Part shown: piece by piece, positions 1 to 8,126 of the stretch
Layout of the letters: the number at the start of each line of letters is the position of its first letter
How positions within the stretch are numbered: position 1 is the first letter of the stretch
Assembly (NCBI GenBank): GCA_963742035.1
Contig: CAVUKH010000001.1
Span: forward strand, 248,001-312,000
Length of the DNA stretch: 64,000 nt
DNA from: Bog-473 sp963742035
Lineage (GTDB): Bacteria; Actinomycetota; Acidimicrobiia; Acidimicrobiales; RAAP-2
Reading direction: 5' to 3'
The notes under the pieces: generated by a model
Seen by the model: only the letters and a program-made list of their open reading frames with translations
What the model was told of the DNA's origin: nothing
The model's database searches: none
Position numbers and translations under genes: made by a program

Positions 1-262
1 GGCGGGCGTAGTCGAGCGGGACGACGAGGGTGCCGCACTGCAGGCCGGCGTCGTCGGCGCAGGGCGACCATGCCATCGGCGTGACGGGCGGCTCGGTGGT
101 GGGGGTGGTGGTGGATGCGGTGGTCGTGGTGGTGCGCGGGTGCTGCCCGGGAGCCGGTGAAGACGGCGGGGCCGTCGTCGCCGTCCCTCCTCCGGCACAG
201 CCCGACACCGCGACGGCGACGGCCAGCACGACGAGGAGGGGCACCGCCCGCTTCGGCCTCAC
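1..262 (-). CDS. Secreted alpha/beta-hydrolase-type lipoprotein, N-terminal part only
   Basis: The gene runs off the left edge; only the first 87 codons are visible. A GTG start at 262 gives a short basic N-terminus, a hydrophobic stretch and a lipobox (VSGC, Cys about residue 22), so the product should be exported and lipidated. A Thr/Pro/Ser-rich linker follows, then a segment reading W-S-P-C-A and L-Q-C-G-T-L-V-V-P-L-D-Y. That segment is characteristic of the N-terminus of actinobacterial TAP-like (tripeptidyl-aminopeptidase) alpha/beta hydrolases. The catalytic triad lies outside the window, so substrate and activity cannot be judged. The ribosome-binding site is weak. The 118 bp between this gene and the SnoaL-like gene upstream may hold its promoter. 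Confidence 0.7.
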   Translation of the reverse strand, partial: MRPKRAVPLLVVLAVAVAVSGCAGGGTATTAPPSSPAPGQHPRTTTTTASTTTPTTEPPVTPMAWSPCADDAGLQCGTLVVPLDYAR

Positions 263-380
263 CGGGCCCAGCGTTGCACGTGCCTTTCCGGTCGCACCGT
301 CACCGTTGCCCCCTGCGGGGCTCCCGGGGACGCGTGCCGCTCTCGGAGGATTTCCCGGCGGGCCGGCGCCTCGGCGCGCC

Positions 381-950
381 TTACGAGCCCGGCGGGACCT
401 CCCACAGGCCGACGGGGGCGTCACCCAGGGCGTAGTGACCGGGCAGGCGCTCCCCCGACATGGCACGCTCCATCCGCTGCTGCATGCCCGGGAGCAGCGT
501 GCCGTCCTTGATCATCGCCATGAACACGGCGCCGGCATTGCCCACGTCGAAGAAGTCGCGCTGCCATGACCACTGGAAGTTCCCGGCGTAGCGGAACCAG
601 GAACCGCCGAGGCCGGCGATCTCGTAGTTGGTGCCGTCCGCCTTGGTGGCGTCGGCCACCTGCTTCCACAGGCCGAGGATCTCGCCCTGCTGCTCGTCGA
701 TGAGCACCTTCTGGTAGGGGTAGGTCCACCCCTCCAGCCCGGCCATCTCGAGGCCCAGCGCGATCGCACGGATCTCCTCGCGCCCGACGGCCATGAACTC
801 GTCGGACGGCCCGACGTTCCAGCCGTAGGTGGCGTCCTCGGTGTAGAGGTCGGCCATGTGCGTCCAGTCCTTCTTCTCCTCGCCGGCTCTGTTGGCGGCG
901 AGCCAACGCTCGACCATCTCTTCCATTTCGGCGCGCGGGTAGGCGGGCAT
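381..950 (-). CDS. SnoaL-like / NTF2-fold protein
   Basis: A 189-aa soluble protein starting at ATG 950. The N-terminal helix (E-E-M-V-E-R-W-L-A-A-N) and the segment D-L-Y-T-E-D-A-T-Y-G-W are typical of SnoaL-like NTF2-fold proteins, which act as small cyclases, isomerases or hydrolases, or bind hydrophobic ligands. It starts only 5 bp after the ferredoxin gene and is the last gene of the CYP51 operon. A role in handling a lipid or steroid-like substrate is therefore inferred from context; no catalytic residue can be assigned. A longer in-frame start at 1124 would run through the ferredoxin gene and is rejected. Confidence 0.7.
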   Translation of the reverse strand: MPAYPRAEMEEMVERWLAANRAGEEKKDWTHMADLYTEDATYGWNVGPSDEFMAVGREEIRAIALGLEMAGLEGWTYPYQKVLIDEQQGEILGLWKQVADATKADGTNYEIAGLGGSWFRYAGNFQWSWQRDFFDVGNAGAVFMAMIKDGTLLPGMQQRMERAMSGERLPGHYALGDAPVGLWEVPPGS

Positions 951-955
951 GGCGG

Positions 956-1150
956 TCAGTCCTCCTCTATGGACAGGGCATGGGTGGGGCAGTACTTGAC
1001 GGCAAGCTCGACCGCGGCGCGCTGGCTCTCGGGTGGTTGGGGCTGGAGGATGGTGAGCTCCCCCTTCTTGGAGACCGCGAAGACCTCTGGGGCCTCGCCC
1101 TCGCAGGCGGCGTGGCCCTGGCACAGGTCGCGGTCGACGACGACCCTCAC
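956..1150 (-). CDS. [3Fe-4S]-type ferredoxin, P450 redox partner
   Basis: A 64-aa protein from GTG 1150. It has Cys10, Cys16 and Cys54 (C-x5-C ... C-P), the three-cysteine pattern of small actinobacterial [3Fe-4S] ferredoxins that donate electrons to P450s. The second position that would make a [4Fe-4S] cluster is His13/Ala14, not Cys. Its start overlaps the CYP51 stop codon (GTGA), so it is translationally coupled to CYP51. M. tuberculosis has the same adjacency, Rv0763c next to cyp51, which makes it the probable electron donor to CYP51 and perhaps to the second P450. A reductase is not encoded nearby. Confidence 0.88.
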   Translation of the reverse strand: MRVVVDRDLCQGHAACEGEAPEVFAVSKKGELTILQPQPPESQRAAVELAVKYCPTHALSIEED

Positions 1151-2532
1151 CCGACCGGCCCCGCCGTCGATGCCGTCGTGCGCCGCCGGTAGCGCACCCG
1201 GCACGGCTGTTGGAGCTGCACCACCATCTTCGAGTGGTCGTTGCGGTAGGAGTCCAGAGGCTGTGCCGCCTCGAACTCCCAGCCCTGCAGCAACACCGAG
1301 AAGATGGCCTTCAGCTGCATCATGGCGAAGGCGGCACCGACGCAGCGGTGTCGGCCGGCCCCGAAGGGGATCCAGGTCCACGGGTTGGCCCTGTCCTCCT
1401 CCCGCGGCTCGAGGTAGCGGCCCGGCACGAACGCGTCGGGGTCCGGGAAGTCCTCGGGGATGCGGTTGCAGATGGCGGGGCTGGCGGCCACGAACTTGCC
1501 GGCCGCAATCCGGTAGTCGCCGTAGGACAGCTCCTCCATGGCGACGCGCAGCAGCAGGATCAGCGGCGGGTGCAGCCGCAGCGCCTCCTTCAACGCAGAC
1601 TCCAGATGAGGGATCTCCCGCAGGGCCTGGAAGCTGACCTCCGAGCCGTCGGCGTACAGCCGGTCCAGTTCGTCGTTCACCGCCGCCAGCTCCGCCGGGT
1701 GACGCAACAGCTCAATGAGCGTCCACGCCGCCGTGCCCGAGGTCGTGTGGTGGCCCGCGAACATCATGGAGATGAACATCCCCGTCACGGTGTCGGCGCT
1801 GAAACGCGGTGACCCGTCCTCCTCCATGATCGACATCAGTATGTCGAGCAGGTCGGCCTCGCCGTCGGGCGCCGGCGGCCCCGACGCCCGCCGCTCCATG
1901 ATGTCGCCCACCAGCTCGACGAGCGCCACCCGGGCCGCGTCGCGCCGGCGGAAGCTCTCGATGTCGGCGTAGGGGTCCACATAGGCGATCGGATCGGTGC
2001 CCTGTTCGAGGTCGTGGTAGAGCCGCGCGAAGCTCCCGTCGAGCTCGCTGCGGAAGCGCGGCCCGATCAGACAGGCGGAGGACGTGTAGATCGTCAGCTC
2101 GGCGAACCACTCCAGCAGGTCGATCTCGCCCTCGTCGTCCCAGCCGGCCACCATCTGCTCCACCTCGCGCGAAATGGTGGCGGCGTGGCCCCGCATGAAC
2201 TTGTCGCGCAGGGCCTGGTTGTGCAGCATCTCGCGCCGGCGCTCCGGTGGCGCGTCGAACACGACGCCCTTGCCGAAGATCGGCGTCATGAACGGGTAGG
2301 CCTCGGCCTGGTCCAGCTGCTCCTCGGGCGCCCGGAAGTAGAACTCGTTGGCGTCGGCCCCGGTCAGCAGCACGACGTCCCGGGCGGCCAGCGTGAATTC
2401 CCCCACGTCACCACACTCCGCACGCACCCGCGCCATCAGCCCGATGGGGTCGCGGCTCAGCTCGTCGAGGTGACCGTTCTCGCCCTCGCCGCCCGAGACG
2501 CGCGGCGGCTCCCTCAATGTCTCCGTTGTCAC
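1147..2532 (-). CDS. cyp51: Cytochrome P450 CYP51 (sterol 14-alpha-demethylase family)
   Basis: A 461-aa P450 starting at GTG 2532. The sequence matches the mycobacterial CYP51 family throughout: R-V-S-G-G near the N-terminus, A-Y-P-F-M-T-P-I-F-G-K-G-V-V-F-D-A before the B-C region, E-L-T-I-Y-T-S-S-A-C-L-I-G, and the I-helix M-F-A-G-H-H-T-T-S-G-T-A. It also has E-A-L-R (ExxR) and the haem-binding loop F-G-A-G-R-H-R-C-V-G-A-A-F-A. The substrate in bacteria is uncertain; the family demethylates 14-alpha-methyl sterols. It lies between an SDR and a ferredoxin with stop/start overlaps on both sides. The open frame extends further upstream through the SDR gene, but homology begins at the GTG chosen. 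Confidence 0.93.
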   Translation of the reverse strand: MTTETLREPPRVSGGEGENGHLDELSRDPIGLMARVRAECGDVGEFTLAARDVVLLTGADANEFYFRAPEEQLDQAEAYPFMTPIFGKGVVFDAPPERRREMLHNQALRDKFMRGHAATISREVEQMVAGWDDEGEIDLLEWFAELTIYTSSACLIGPRFRSELDGSFARLYHDLEQGTDPIAYVDPYADIESFRRRDAARVALVELVGDIMERRASGPPAPDGEADLLDILMSIMEEDGSPRFSADTVTGMFISMMFAGHHTTSGTAAWTLIELLRHPAELAAVNDELDRLYADGSEVSFQALREIPHLESALKEALRLHPPLILLLRVAMEELSYGDYRIAAGKFVAASPAICNRIPEDFPDPDAFVPGRYLEPREEDRANPWTWIPFGAGRHRCVGAAFAMMQLKAIFSVLLQGWEFEAAQPLDSYRNDHSKMVVQLQQPCRVRYRRRTTASTAGPVG

Positions 2533-3326
2533 GGTGCTCCTTCCGGGCTCGGCGATGCGATCGGTGCCTCGGGCTGGACCTCGACCACACTGAGGTGCGT
2601 GCCCCGCGGCGCGGCCACGGCGTGGGCGATGGCCGACGCCACGCCCTCGGGCCGCAAGAAGGCCGAATGCCGGGCCAGGCCCCAGCGCGTCCACTCGGCC
2701 AGCACCTCGCCGGTGACGTCGGGGTCCCAGTCCATGCCCATGCCCGTCAGTGTCGGGCCGGGCCGCACAATGACGGCGCGCACCCCCGTGCCCTCCAGCT
2801 CCATCTGCAGCGCCGTGACGAAACCCTCCAGCCCCCATTTGGAGGCCACGTAGGCCGCCATGCGCGGCCGGGGATGCGCGACCACGTCGGACGTCACGAA
2901 GACGAGGTCGCCCCGCCGGCGCGCCACCATGCCTGCGGCGAAGGCGCGCACGAGTCGCTGCGCCCCGCCGATGTTGACGCGCAGGACCTCCTCGAAGTCC
3001 TCGGGGCTGGTCTCGAGCGCCGTCCCGGGCTGGATCTTGGCTGCGTTGGAGACCAGGATCTCGACCGGCCCGAACGCCGCCTCGGCCTCCTTGGCGAAGC
3101 GGTCCACCGAGGCCGGGTCGGCCAGGTCGAGGTGGGCGGACGCCGCCTCGCCCCCTGCGGCCCGGATGGACGCGGCGACCTCCTCGCAGACGTCGACGCG
3201 GCGCGCCCCGAGCACAACCGGGTGGCCGGCCCGGCCCAGCGCCCGCGCCGCCTCGGCCCCGATGCCCGAGGAGGCCCCGGTCACCGCCGTCGGCCGGCGT
3301 TGGGGGTGCGGTTCGAACCGCGCCAT
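2529..3326 (-). CDS. Short-chain dehydrogenase/reductase
   Basis: A 265-aa classical SDR starting at ATG 3326. It has the Rossmann motif T-G-A-S-S-G-I-G (residues 16-23), the N-A-A motif near residue 96, a catalytic Ser in V-T-S-D near 144 and Y-x-x-x-K in A-A-Y-V-A-S-K. A basic segment A-R-R after beta-2 suggests NADP(H) preference. It overlaps the second P450's stop at its 5' end and CYP51's start at its 3' end, so it belongs to the cyp51 operon. It corresponds in position to Rv0765c of M. tuberculosis. Oxidation or reduction of a hydroxyl/keto group on the P450 substrate is inferred from context. Confidence 0.88.
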   Translation of the reverse strand: MARFEPHPQRRPTAVTGASSGIGAEAARALGRAGHPVVLGARRVDVCEEVAASIRAAGGEAASAHLDLADPASVDRFAKEAEAAFGPVEILVSNAAKIQPGTALETSPEDFEEVLRVNIGGAQRLVRAFAAGMVARRRGDLVFVTSDVVAHPRPRMAAYVASKWGLEGFVTALQMELEGTGVRAVIVRPGPTLTGMGMDWDPDVTGEVLAEWTRWGLARHSAFLRPEGVASAIAHAVAAPRGTHLSVVEVQPEAPIASPSPEGAP

Positions 3327-4522
3327 CAGCGCGGCACCACCGTCGTCGGCAGCGCGGCAAAGCCCCGCACGTTGATGGAGTGCACCCGTTCGATTCCCGC
3401 CGGGTCGATGTCGTAGGACCGCACCAATCCCGCCAGCTCGGTCAACGCGACACGCGCCTCCATGCGGGCCAGCGCCGCCCCCATGCAGAAGTGACGCCCG
3501 CTGCCGAAGCTCACCAGGTCCTGGGTGCGGCGGTCGAGGTCGTAGGTCTCGGGGTCGGGGAAGACGTCCTCGTCGCGGTTGGCCGACCCGAGGAGCAGCA
3601 GCACGCGGCGGCCCGACTCGATGTCGACGTCCTGCACGCGCACCGGCTGGCTCGTCACCCGCACCAGCATCTGCGTCGAGGTGTCGTAGCGCAGCGTCTC
3701 CTCCACCCAGTCCGGCACGCGGGCCGGGTCGGCCAGGGGCTTGGCCAGCTGGTCCGGGTTGCGCCAGCCCCAGTACCAGGCGTTGCCCAACAGCTTGGTC
3801 GTCGTCTCGTTCCCGGCCACGACGAGCAGGAACAAGAAGCCGATCACCTCGTCGTCACTCAGGCGGTCGCCGTCGACTTCGGCCTGCAGCAGCGACCAGG
3901 TCAGGTCGTCGCGCTCGTGGCGGCGGCGGTCGGCCACCATGTCGGCGTAGTAGCCGGCGAGGGTCAGGGCGGCCTCCAACCCCTCCGGAGGAATGTCGTT
4001 CATTCCCTCCTCGCGGTGCACCAAGAGGTCGGCCAGGCGCCGTATCTCGGCCCGGTCCGACACCGGGACGCCCACCAGCTCGGAGATCACGTCCATGGGC
4101 AGCCGTCCGGCGAAATCCGCGATGAAGTCGAACGAGCCCGCCTCGAGCGCCGGCTCCACATGCGCCACCGCCAGGGCGCGGATGCCGTCCTCCATGGCGG
4201 CCACCCGGCGCGGCGTGAAGCTCTTGCCCACAATGGAGCGCATGCGCGTGTGCCGGGGCGGGTCCATGGCGAGGAACGACATGGCGCGGTGTGCGTCGGG
4301 CCCGAACGCCGCCGGGTCGAGGCTGACGCCGTACGCGTTCGAGTAGTGATCCACGTCGCGGAAGGCGGACAGGACGTCGGTGTGCCGCGCATAGGCGAAG
4401 AAGTCGAGCTCTTCGTTGTAGAAGACCGGAGCCTCGGCGCGGAGGCGGGCGTAGGTCGGGTACGGGTTCTCGTGGATGCCGTAGTCGTACGGGCTGTAGG
4501 CCAGCGGTGCGACGGTGGTCAC
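3326..4522 (-). CDS. Cytochrome P450, CYP123-like position
   Basis: A 398-aa bacterial class I P450 beginning at ATG 4522. Visible motifs are D-P-P-R-H-T-R-M-R (helix C), the I-helix V-V-A-G-N-E-T-T-T, E-E-T-L-R (ExxR) and the haem ligand loop F-G-S-G-R-H-F-C-M-G-A-A-L-A-R. It overlaps TetR at its start and SDR at its stop. In M. tuberculosis the gene at this position is cyp123 (Rv0766c), so this is the positional counterpart; subfamily membership is not proved here. The substrate is unknown. The adjacent three-cysteine ferredoxin is the obvious electron donor. Confidence 0.88.
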   Translation of the reverse strand: MTTVAPLAYSPYDYGIHENPYPTYARLRAEAPVFYNEELDFFAYARHTDVLSAFRDVDHYSNAYGVSLDPAAFGPDAHRAMSFLAMDPPRHTRMRSIVGKSFTPRRVAAMEDGIRALAVAHVEPALEAGSFDFIADFAGRLPMDVISELVGVPVSDRAEIRRLADLLVHREEGMNDIPPEGLEAALTLAGYYADMVADRRRHERDDLTWSLLQAEVDGDRLSDDEVIGFLFLLVVAGNETTTKLLGNAWYWGWRNPDQLAKPLADPARVPDWVEETLRYDTSTQMLVRVTSQPVRVQDVDIESGRRVLLLLGSANRDEDVFPDPETYDLDRRTQDLVSFGSGRHFCMGAALARMEARVALTELAGLVRSYDIDPAGIERVHSINVRGFAALPTTVVPR

Positions 4523-5148
4523 GACGCGCTCGAGGCCGACCGTGACCCCGTCCCGGTCATCAGCCCGGTCGCCTCGGCCATCAGGGACGGCACGGCGTCG
4601 AAGGCGAGGTGTCCCATGCCGGCGCTGAGCAACGCGCCGGTGTAGGTGATCTGGAGCACATCGCGCACCGCGGGGTCGGCGCCGGCACCGAGCGCGGCCT
4701 GCAGCCGGCGCCCGATCTCGGCACCCAGCCGTGAGCGCACGCGCTTCACGTCGGGGCCGTCACCCAGCAGCGCCGTCGTGCACACCGCCACGGCCGGGGA
4801 CCCCATGGTGCCGAAGCCCATGGTGCGGACTGTGTCGGCCACGCGGTCGGGCAGCGGCAGGTTCAGGTCGACCAGGCTCGGGGACGCGTGCATGCGCCGC
4901 CACAGCACTTCGGCCAGCAGGTGGTCCTTCCCGGAGAAGTACGTGTAGGCGGTCGCCGGCGCCACTCCCGCCCGCTTGGCGATCGTCCGCACCGAGACAT
5001 CCGCGTAGGGCCGCTCCTCGGCCTCCAGCGCCGCCGCCGCCACCAGCCGCTCCATCACCTCGGCCTGGCGCTCGGAGAGGTGGCGGCGCCCGGGCTGGTC
5101 CGGCGGCCCGTCGTCCGGGTCCGCCTCGACGGCATCGAACATGCTCAT
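4519..5148 (-). CDS. TetR/AcrR-family regulator of the CYP51 operon
   Basis: A 209-aa protein beginning at ATG 5148. Residues 28-75 form a TetR helix-turn-helix (V-S-V-R-T-I-A-K-R-A-G-V-A-P-A-T-A-Y-T-Y-F, then K-D-H-L-L). The remainder is the variable ligand-binding domain. Its start overlaps the preceding hypothetical gene and its stop overlaps the P450 gene. It is therefore the second gene of the operon and probably autoregulatory, acting on the repeat cluster at 5876-5906. The ligand is unknown; a lipid or CoA thioester would fit the neighbourhood. Confidence 0.87.
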   Translation of the reverse strand: MSMFDAVEADPDDGPPDQPGRRHLSERQAEVMERLVAAAALEAEERPYADVSVRTIAKRAGVAPATAYTYFSGKDHLLAEVLWRRMHASPSLVDLNLPLPDRVADTVRTMGFGTMGSPAVAVCTTALLGDGPDVKRVRSRLGAEIGRRLQAALGAGADPAVRDVLQITYTGALLSAGMGHLAFDAVPSLMAEATGLMTGTGSRSASSAS

Positions 5149-5873
5149 GCGCCCGCGCCCGCGCCCGCGCCCGCCGGCCCGTCCGGGATGTGGGGCGTGC
5201 CGTCCTTCATGGCGGGGAAACTGAACGTGGCCGCCGTCGTCAGACGCGTGATCTTGGTGATGTCCTTCTCCGGCAGCGTCTCGGTCTCGTCCTCAATGAC
5301 GATCTCCCAGCGGCAGTGCGGCACCCGGTCACCGGGGACCCGCGGCGGTCGGTGCACGTGACGGATGTGCGCCTTGGGGTTGACCGCCTGCGCCGTCACG
5401 TCGAACGTCCCGTCCTCAATGTGATGGCACATGTTCGTCACCATCGCATCCCCGAAGGGCTCGGCGTCCATGAGCGCGCCGCAGTAGGCCAGTTCGAAGA
5501 AGCCGTGCCGCTCGTCGACCAGCTCGTAGTGCACGTCCATGTAGTGGTGCGGAAAGCCGGGGTCGAGCTGGAGCACCTTGAAGATGGCCGAAACGCCGTC
5601 GCCCTCGACCCGCATGATCCGGCGCAGCCGGTCACCGTAGACCGGGCTGGCGCCGGCCCACTCCTCGATGGCCAGCTCCTTCACCGCCTCGGCCCCGTAC
5701 TTCATGCCGATGGCGGCGCACATGGACCGGTCCAACAGGTGGACGATGAGCCCGTACTCGCGGACCAGCCTGACCAGGGCCTCCTTCGACAGGTCCTCGT
5801 AGTCGAACGCCGGGTCGAACGGCCCCGAGTAGTCGTTGTGCTCGACAGGTCCCGGCTCATTGTCCTCGGTCAT
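5145..5873 (-). CDS. Conserved hypothetical protein, first gene of the CYP51 operon
   Basis: A 242-aa soluble protein from ATG 5873, with no signal peptide or membrane segment. I do not recognise the family with confidence. The central part has a Cys/His-rich stretch (M-C-H-H, later H-I-R-H-V-H), and an overall layout reminiscent of L-2-amino-thiazoline-4-carboxylate hydrolase-like domains; this is a weak resemblance only. The C-terminus is a low-complexity Gly-Ala tail, encoded by a tandem GCGCCC hexanucleotide repeat on the plus strand (5147-5172), which could vary in length. It leads the operon from a promoter with a TATAGT -10 box eight bases before the ATG, so the message may be nearly leaderless. 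Confidence 0.7.
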   Translation of the reverse strand: MTEDNEPGPVEHNDYSGPFDPAFDYEDLSKEALVRLVREYGLIVHLLDRSMCAAIGMKYGAEAVKELAIEEWAGASPVYGDRLRRIMRVEGDGVSAIFKVLQLDPGFPHHYMDVHYELVDERHGFFELAYCGALMDAEPFGDAMVTNMCHHIEDGTFDVTAQAVNPKAHIRHVHRPPRVPGDRVPHCRWEIVIEDETETLPEKDITKITRLTTAATFSFPAMKDGTPHIPDGPAGAGAGAGA

Positions 5874-5875
5874 CA

Positions 5876-5906
5876 GTCCAAACTATAGTCCAGACACTTG
5901 TCCAGA
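5876..5906. promoter_or_regulatory. Triple GTCCARA direct repeat and -10 box between divergent operons
   Basis: Three heptamers GTCCAAA, GTCCAGA and GTCCAGA start at 5876, 5888 and 5900, an exact 12-bp period. On the minus strand a TATAGT -10-like hexamer (5882-5887) lies between the first two copies, eight bases before the ATG of the leftward operon. A bound repressor would block that promoter. The TetR encoded two genes away is the natural candidate, although TetR sites are usually inverted rather than direct repeats. The repeat array is seen directly; the regulator assignment is inference. Confidence 0.55.
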
Positions 5907-5966
5907 TCTAGAGTTCGTCCGCCACGGTCGGGGGAGCGGGCGGCGTCAATCGGGAGGTTGGTCCAG

Positions 5967-6854
5967 GTGCCGGAGAACGGGAACGAAGCGGTGCCGACCG
6001 CGCCACGGGTGGGGATCATCGGACTCGGGGACATGGGGGGCGGCCTCGCCACTTCGCTGATCCGCGCCGGCATGACCGTCACCGTGTCCGACGTCCGCGA
6101 GGAAGCCACCGCGCCGTTCCGGGAGGGGGCCCATGTGGCGGCCACGCCCTCGGAGCTGGCGGCCCGCAGCGACGTGATCCTGGTGGTGGTCTTCGACGAC
6201 GCCCAGGTGCGGGCGGTCCTGCAGGGGCCCGACGGCGTGTTCGCCGGCGCGTCGGCGGGGAGCACCGCCGTCATCGTCAGCACCATCCCCACCGACACGG
6301 TGCTCGAGATGCGGGCCGAGGGATCCGCCCAGGGCGTGACGGTGCTCGACTGTGGCGTGAGCGGCGGCCCGGACGCCTCCGCCGCGGGCGAGCTCGTGTG
6401 CATGATCGGTGGCTCCGAAGAGGAGGTCGAACGGGTGCGCCCGGTGCTCGACGCCGTCAGCTGCCTCGTACTCCACATGGGCCCGCCCGGGGCCGGCCTC
6501 GCCGCCAAGCTGGCCCGCAACCTCATCACCTACGGCTCGTGGCTGGCCGCCTTCGAAGCCCAGGAGCTGGCCGAGGCCGCGGGCATCGACCTGCTCAAGC
6601 TCGGCGAGGCGGCCCGGGAGAGCGACAAGCGGATCGGCGGGGCGACGCGGCTGATGTTCCGCACCACCGCCGCGCCCTGGCCGGCCGACTCCGACGAGGG
6701 ACTGCTCAAGCTCATGCGGTCCGGCGCGGAGGTCACCCACAAGGACCTGACCACCATTCTGGAGCTCGGTGCCGAGCTCGGCGTCGACCTCCCCCTCGCC
6801 ACGCTGGCCGAGCGCCGCTGTGGCCGGATCTACGGCTTCGAAGGCGACATCTGA
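5967..6854 (+). CDS. NAD(P)-dependent beta-hydroxyacid dehydrogenase (3-hydroxyisobutyrate dehydrogenase family)
   Basis: A 295-aa protein from GTG 5967, preceded by GGGAGG nine bases upstream. The N-terminus carries the Rossmann motif G-I-I-G-L-G-D-M-G (residues 16-24). The substrate-binding region reads D-C-G-V-S-G-G-P, and the catalytic Lys lies in G-x-x-G-A-G-L-A-A-K-L-A-R-N. These are the signatures of the family that includes 3-hydroxyisobutyrate, tartronate-semialdehyde and gamma-hydroxybutyrate dehydrogenases. It is the first gene of the rightward catabolic operon. The natural substrate is unknown; a beta-hydroxy acid or its CoA-derived product is likely. A longer TTG start at 5898 lies inside the repeat operator and is not favoured. 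Confidence 0.85.
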   Translation: MPENGNEAVPTAPRVGIIGLGDMGGGLATSLIRAGMTVTVSDVREEATAPFREGAHVAATPSELAARSDVILVVVFDDAQVRAVLQGPDGVFAGASAGSTAVIVSTIPTDTVLEMRAEGSAQGVTVLDCGVSGGPDASAAGELVCMIGGSEEEVERVRPVLDAVSCLVLHMGPPGAGLAAKLARNLITYGSWLAAFEAQELAEAAGIDLLKLGEAARESDKRIGGATRLMFRTTAAPWPADSDEGLLKLMRSGAEVTHKDLTTILELGAELGVDLPLATLAERRCGRIYGFEGDI

Positions 6855-6954
6855 TGACCCGAGGCGGCGACAGCAGCGTCGCCATCCACCCGACCTGGGT
6901 AGGGTCGGTCCCCCCGGGCGCGACCCGACCATCTCGACCGAAGAAGGAGCGCCA

Positions 6955-7338
6955 GTGAGCGAACACGAGGACAGGCGCGCGGCCGGCATGGCGAAGATGC
7001 AGGAGGTCTACGGGTTCACCGTCGACCCGGCCGATCTCCCGGGGCGCTACACCGATGTGACCGTCGATCACCTCTTCGGGACGATCTGGACCGACGACAC
7101 GATTGAGCTGCGAGACCGGCGCCTCCTGACCATCGGCGTCCTCGCCGCGCAGGACAAGCCGGAACTGCTGGAGATTCAGTTCGAGAACGCACTCGAGCGC
7201 GGTGAGCTGACCGTCGAACAGGTCCGCGAGGTCGTGGTCCACCTGACCCATTACGTGGGCTGGCCCCTCTCCACGGGCCTCAGCGGTGCGGCCGAGACCG
7301 TCATCCGCCGCGCCACGGCAACCGAGGCCGAGGCCTGA
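6955..7338 (+). CDS. Carboxymuconolactone decarboxylase-like protein
   Basis: A 127-aa protein from GTG 6955, with AAGGAG seven bases before the start. The core (L-L-T-I-G-V-L-A-A, then E-I-Q-F-E-N-A-L-E-R-G, then V-H-L-T-H-Y-V-G-W-P) matches the all-helical carboxymuconolactone decarboxylase fold. It lacks the CxxC of AhpD-type peroxidase reductases, so a lactone or decarboxylation role is more likely than a redox one. It sits between a hydroxyacid dehydrogenase and an enoyl-CoA hydratase. The 100-bp gap upstream shows no clear second promoter. Confidence 0.82.
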   Translation: MSEHEDRRAAGMAKMQEVYGFTVDPADLPGRYTDVTVDHLFGTIWTDDTIELRDRRLLTIGVLAAQDKPELLEIQFENALERGELTVEQVREVVVHLTHYVGWPLSTGLSGAAETVIRRATATEAEA

Positions 7339-7347
7339 GCCGCCGCC

Positions 7348-8124
7348 ATGCCGCGAAGCCGGATTGAGGTCGAAGAGGGTGCGCCTGGCGTCCGCGTCAT
7401 CGCCTTCAACCGACCCGAGGTGCGCAACGCCTTCGACACCGCCATGTACCAGGAGGTGACCGCCGCCCTCCGGGCTGCCGACGCCGACGAGACGGTGGGC
7501 GCCGCCGTGCTCACCGGCCGCGGCACTGCCTTCACCTCGGGCCAGGATCTGGCCGAAATGGCCGCCATCGCCACCGGCACCGCAGTCGAAGGCGCCGGCC
7601 AGGGCTTCATGGGGTTGCTCGAGTGCCTGATCGATCTCTCGGTGCCGTTGCTGGCCGCCGTCAACGGCGTCGCGGTCGGCCTCGGCTTCACGCTCCTCCC
7701 CCACTGCAACCTCGTCCTGGTCGACGCCGATGCCCGCCTGCGCGTCCCGTTCGCCGAGCTCGGCGTGCCCCCCGAGGCAGCCAGCAGCGTTCTGTTCCCC
7801 GCCCTCATGGGGTGGCAACAGGCGGCGCGCATCCTCCTCACGTCGGACTGGGTCGGCCCAGGCGAGCTGGTCGAGCTCGGGGTGGCGCTCAAGGTGTGCG
7901 ACGCCGGCACCGTCCTCGACGAGACGGTCGCCCTGGCGGCGCGCATCGCGGCCCATCCCCGGGGCGCGACCCGGGCCAGCTCCTCTTTGGTGCGGGCGGC
8001 GCGCCGCGCCGCCGTGGTGGAGGCCAATCGGCGCGAGCAGGCCGCCTTCGGCGCGCTGCTGAGCACTGCGGTCGGGAGCGGCACGCTGGCCGAGTTCGCC
8101 GGCCGCCCCCCCGCCGGGTCCTGA
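7348..8124 (+). CDS. Enoyl-CoA hydratase/isomerase family protein
   Basis: A 258-aa crotonase-fold protein from ATG 7348. The oxyanion-hole segments F-T-S-G-Q-D-L (62-68) and G-V-A-V-G-L-G (107-113) are present. Glu137 and Glu143 (F-A-E-L-G-V-P-P-E-A) occupy the region of the catalytic acids. The crotonase superfamily hydrates, isomerises or hydrolyses acyl-CoA thioesters. It starts 9 bp after the preceding gene and 2 bp before the next, so it is co-transcribed with them. A step of acyl-CoA beta-oxidation or ring-product degradation is inferred. Confidence 0.88.
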   Translation: MPRSRIEVEEGAPGVRVIAFNRPEVRNAFDTAMYQEVTAALRAADADETVGAAVLTGRGTAFTSGQDLAEMAAIATGTAVEGAGQGFMGLLECLIDLSVPLLAAVNGVAVGLGFTLLPHCNLVLVDADARLRVPFAELGVPPEAASSVLFPALMGWQQAARILLTSDWVGPGELVELGVALKVCDAGTVLDETVALAARIAAHPRGATRASSSLVRAARRAAVVEANRREQAAFGALLSTAVGSGTLAEFAGRPPAGS

Positions 8125-8126
8125 CC

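Noticed and set aside
30..569. Open frames on the plus strand at the left edge
   Set aside because: They are antisense shadows of the lipoprotein hydrolase and SnoaL-like genes with low-complexity translations.
2533..3360. In-frame extension of CYP51 through the SDR gene, giving a 737-codon open frame
   Set aside because: The extension has no P450 or other homology and lies in a shadow frame of a clear SDR gene; CYP51 homology begins at GTG 2532.
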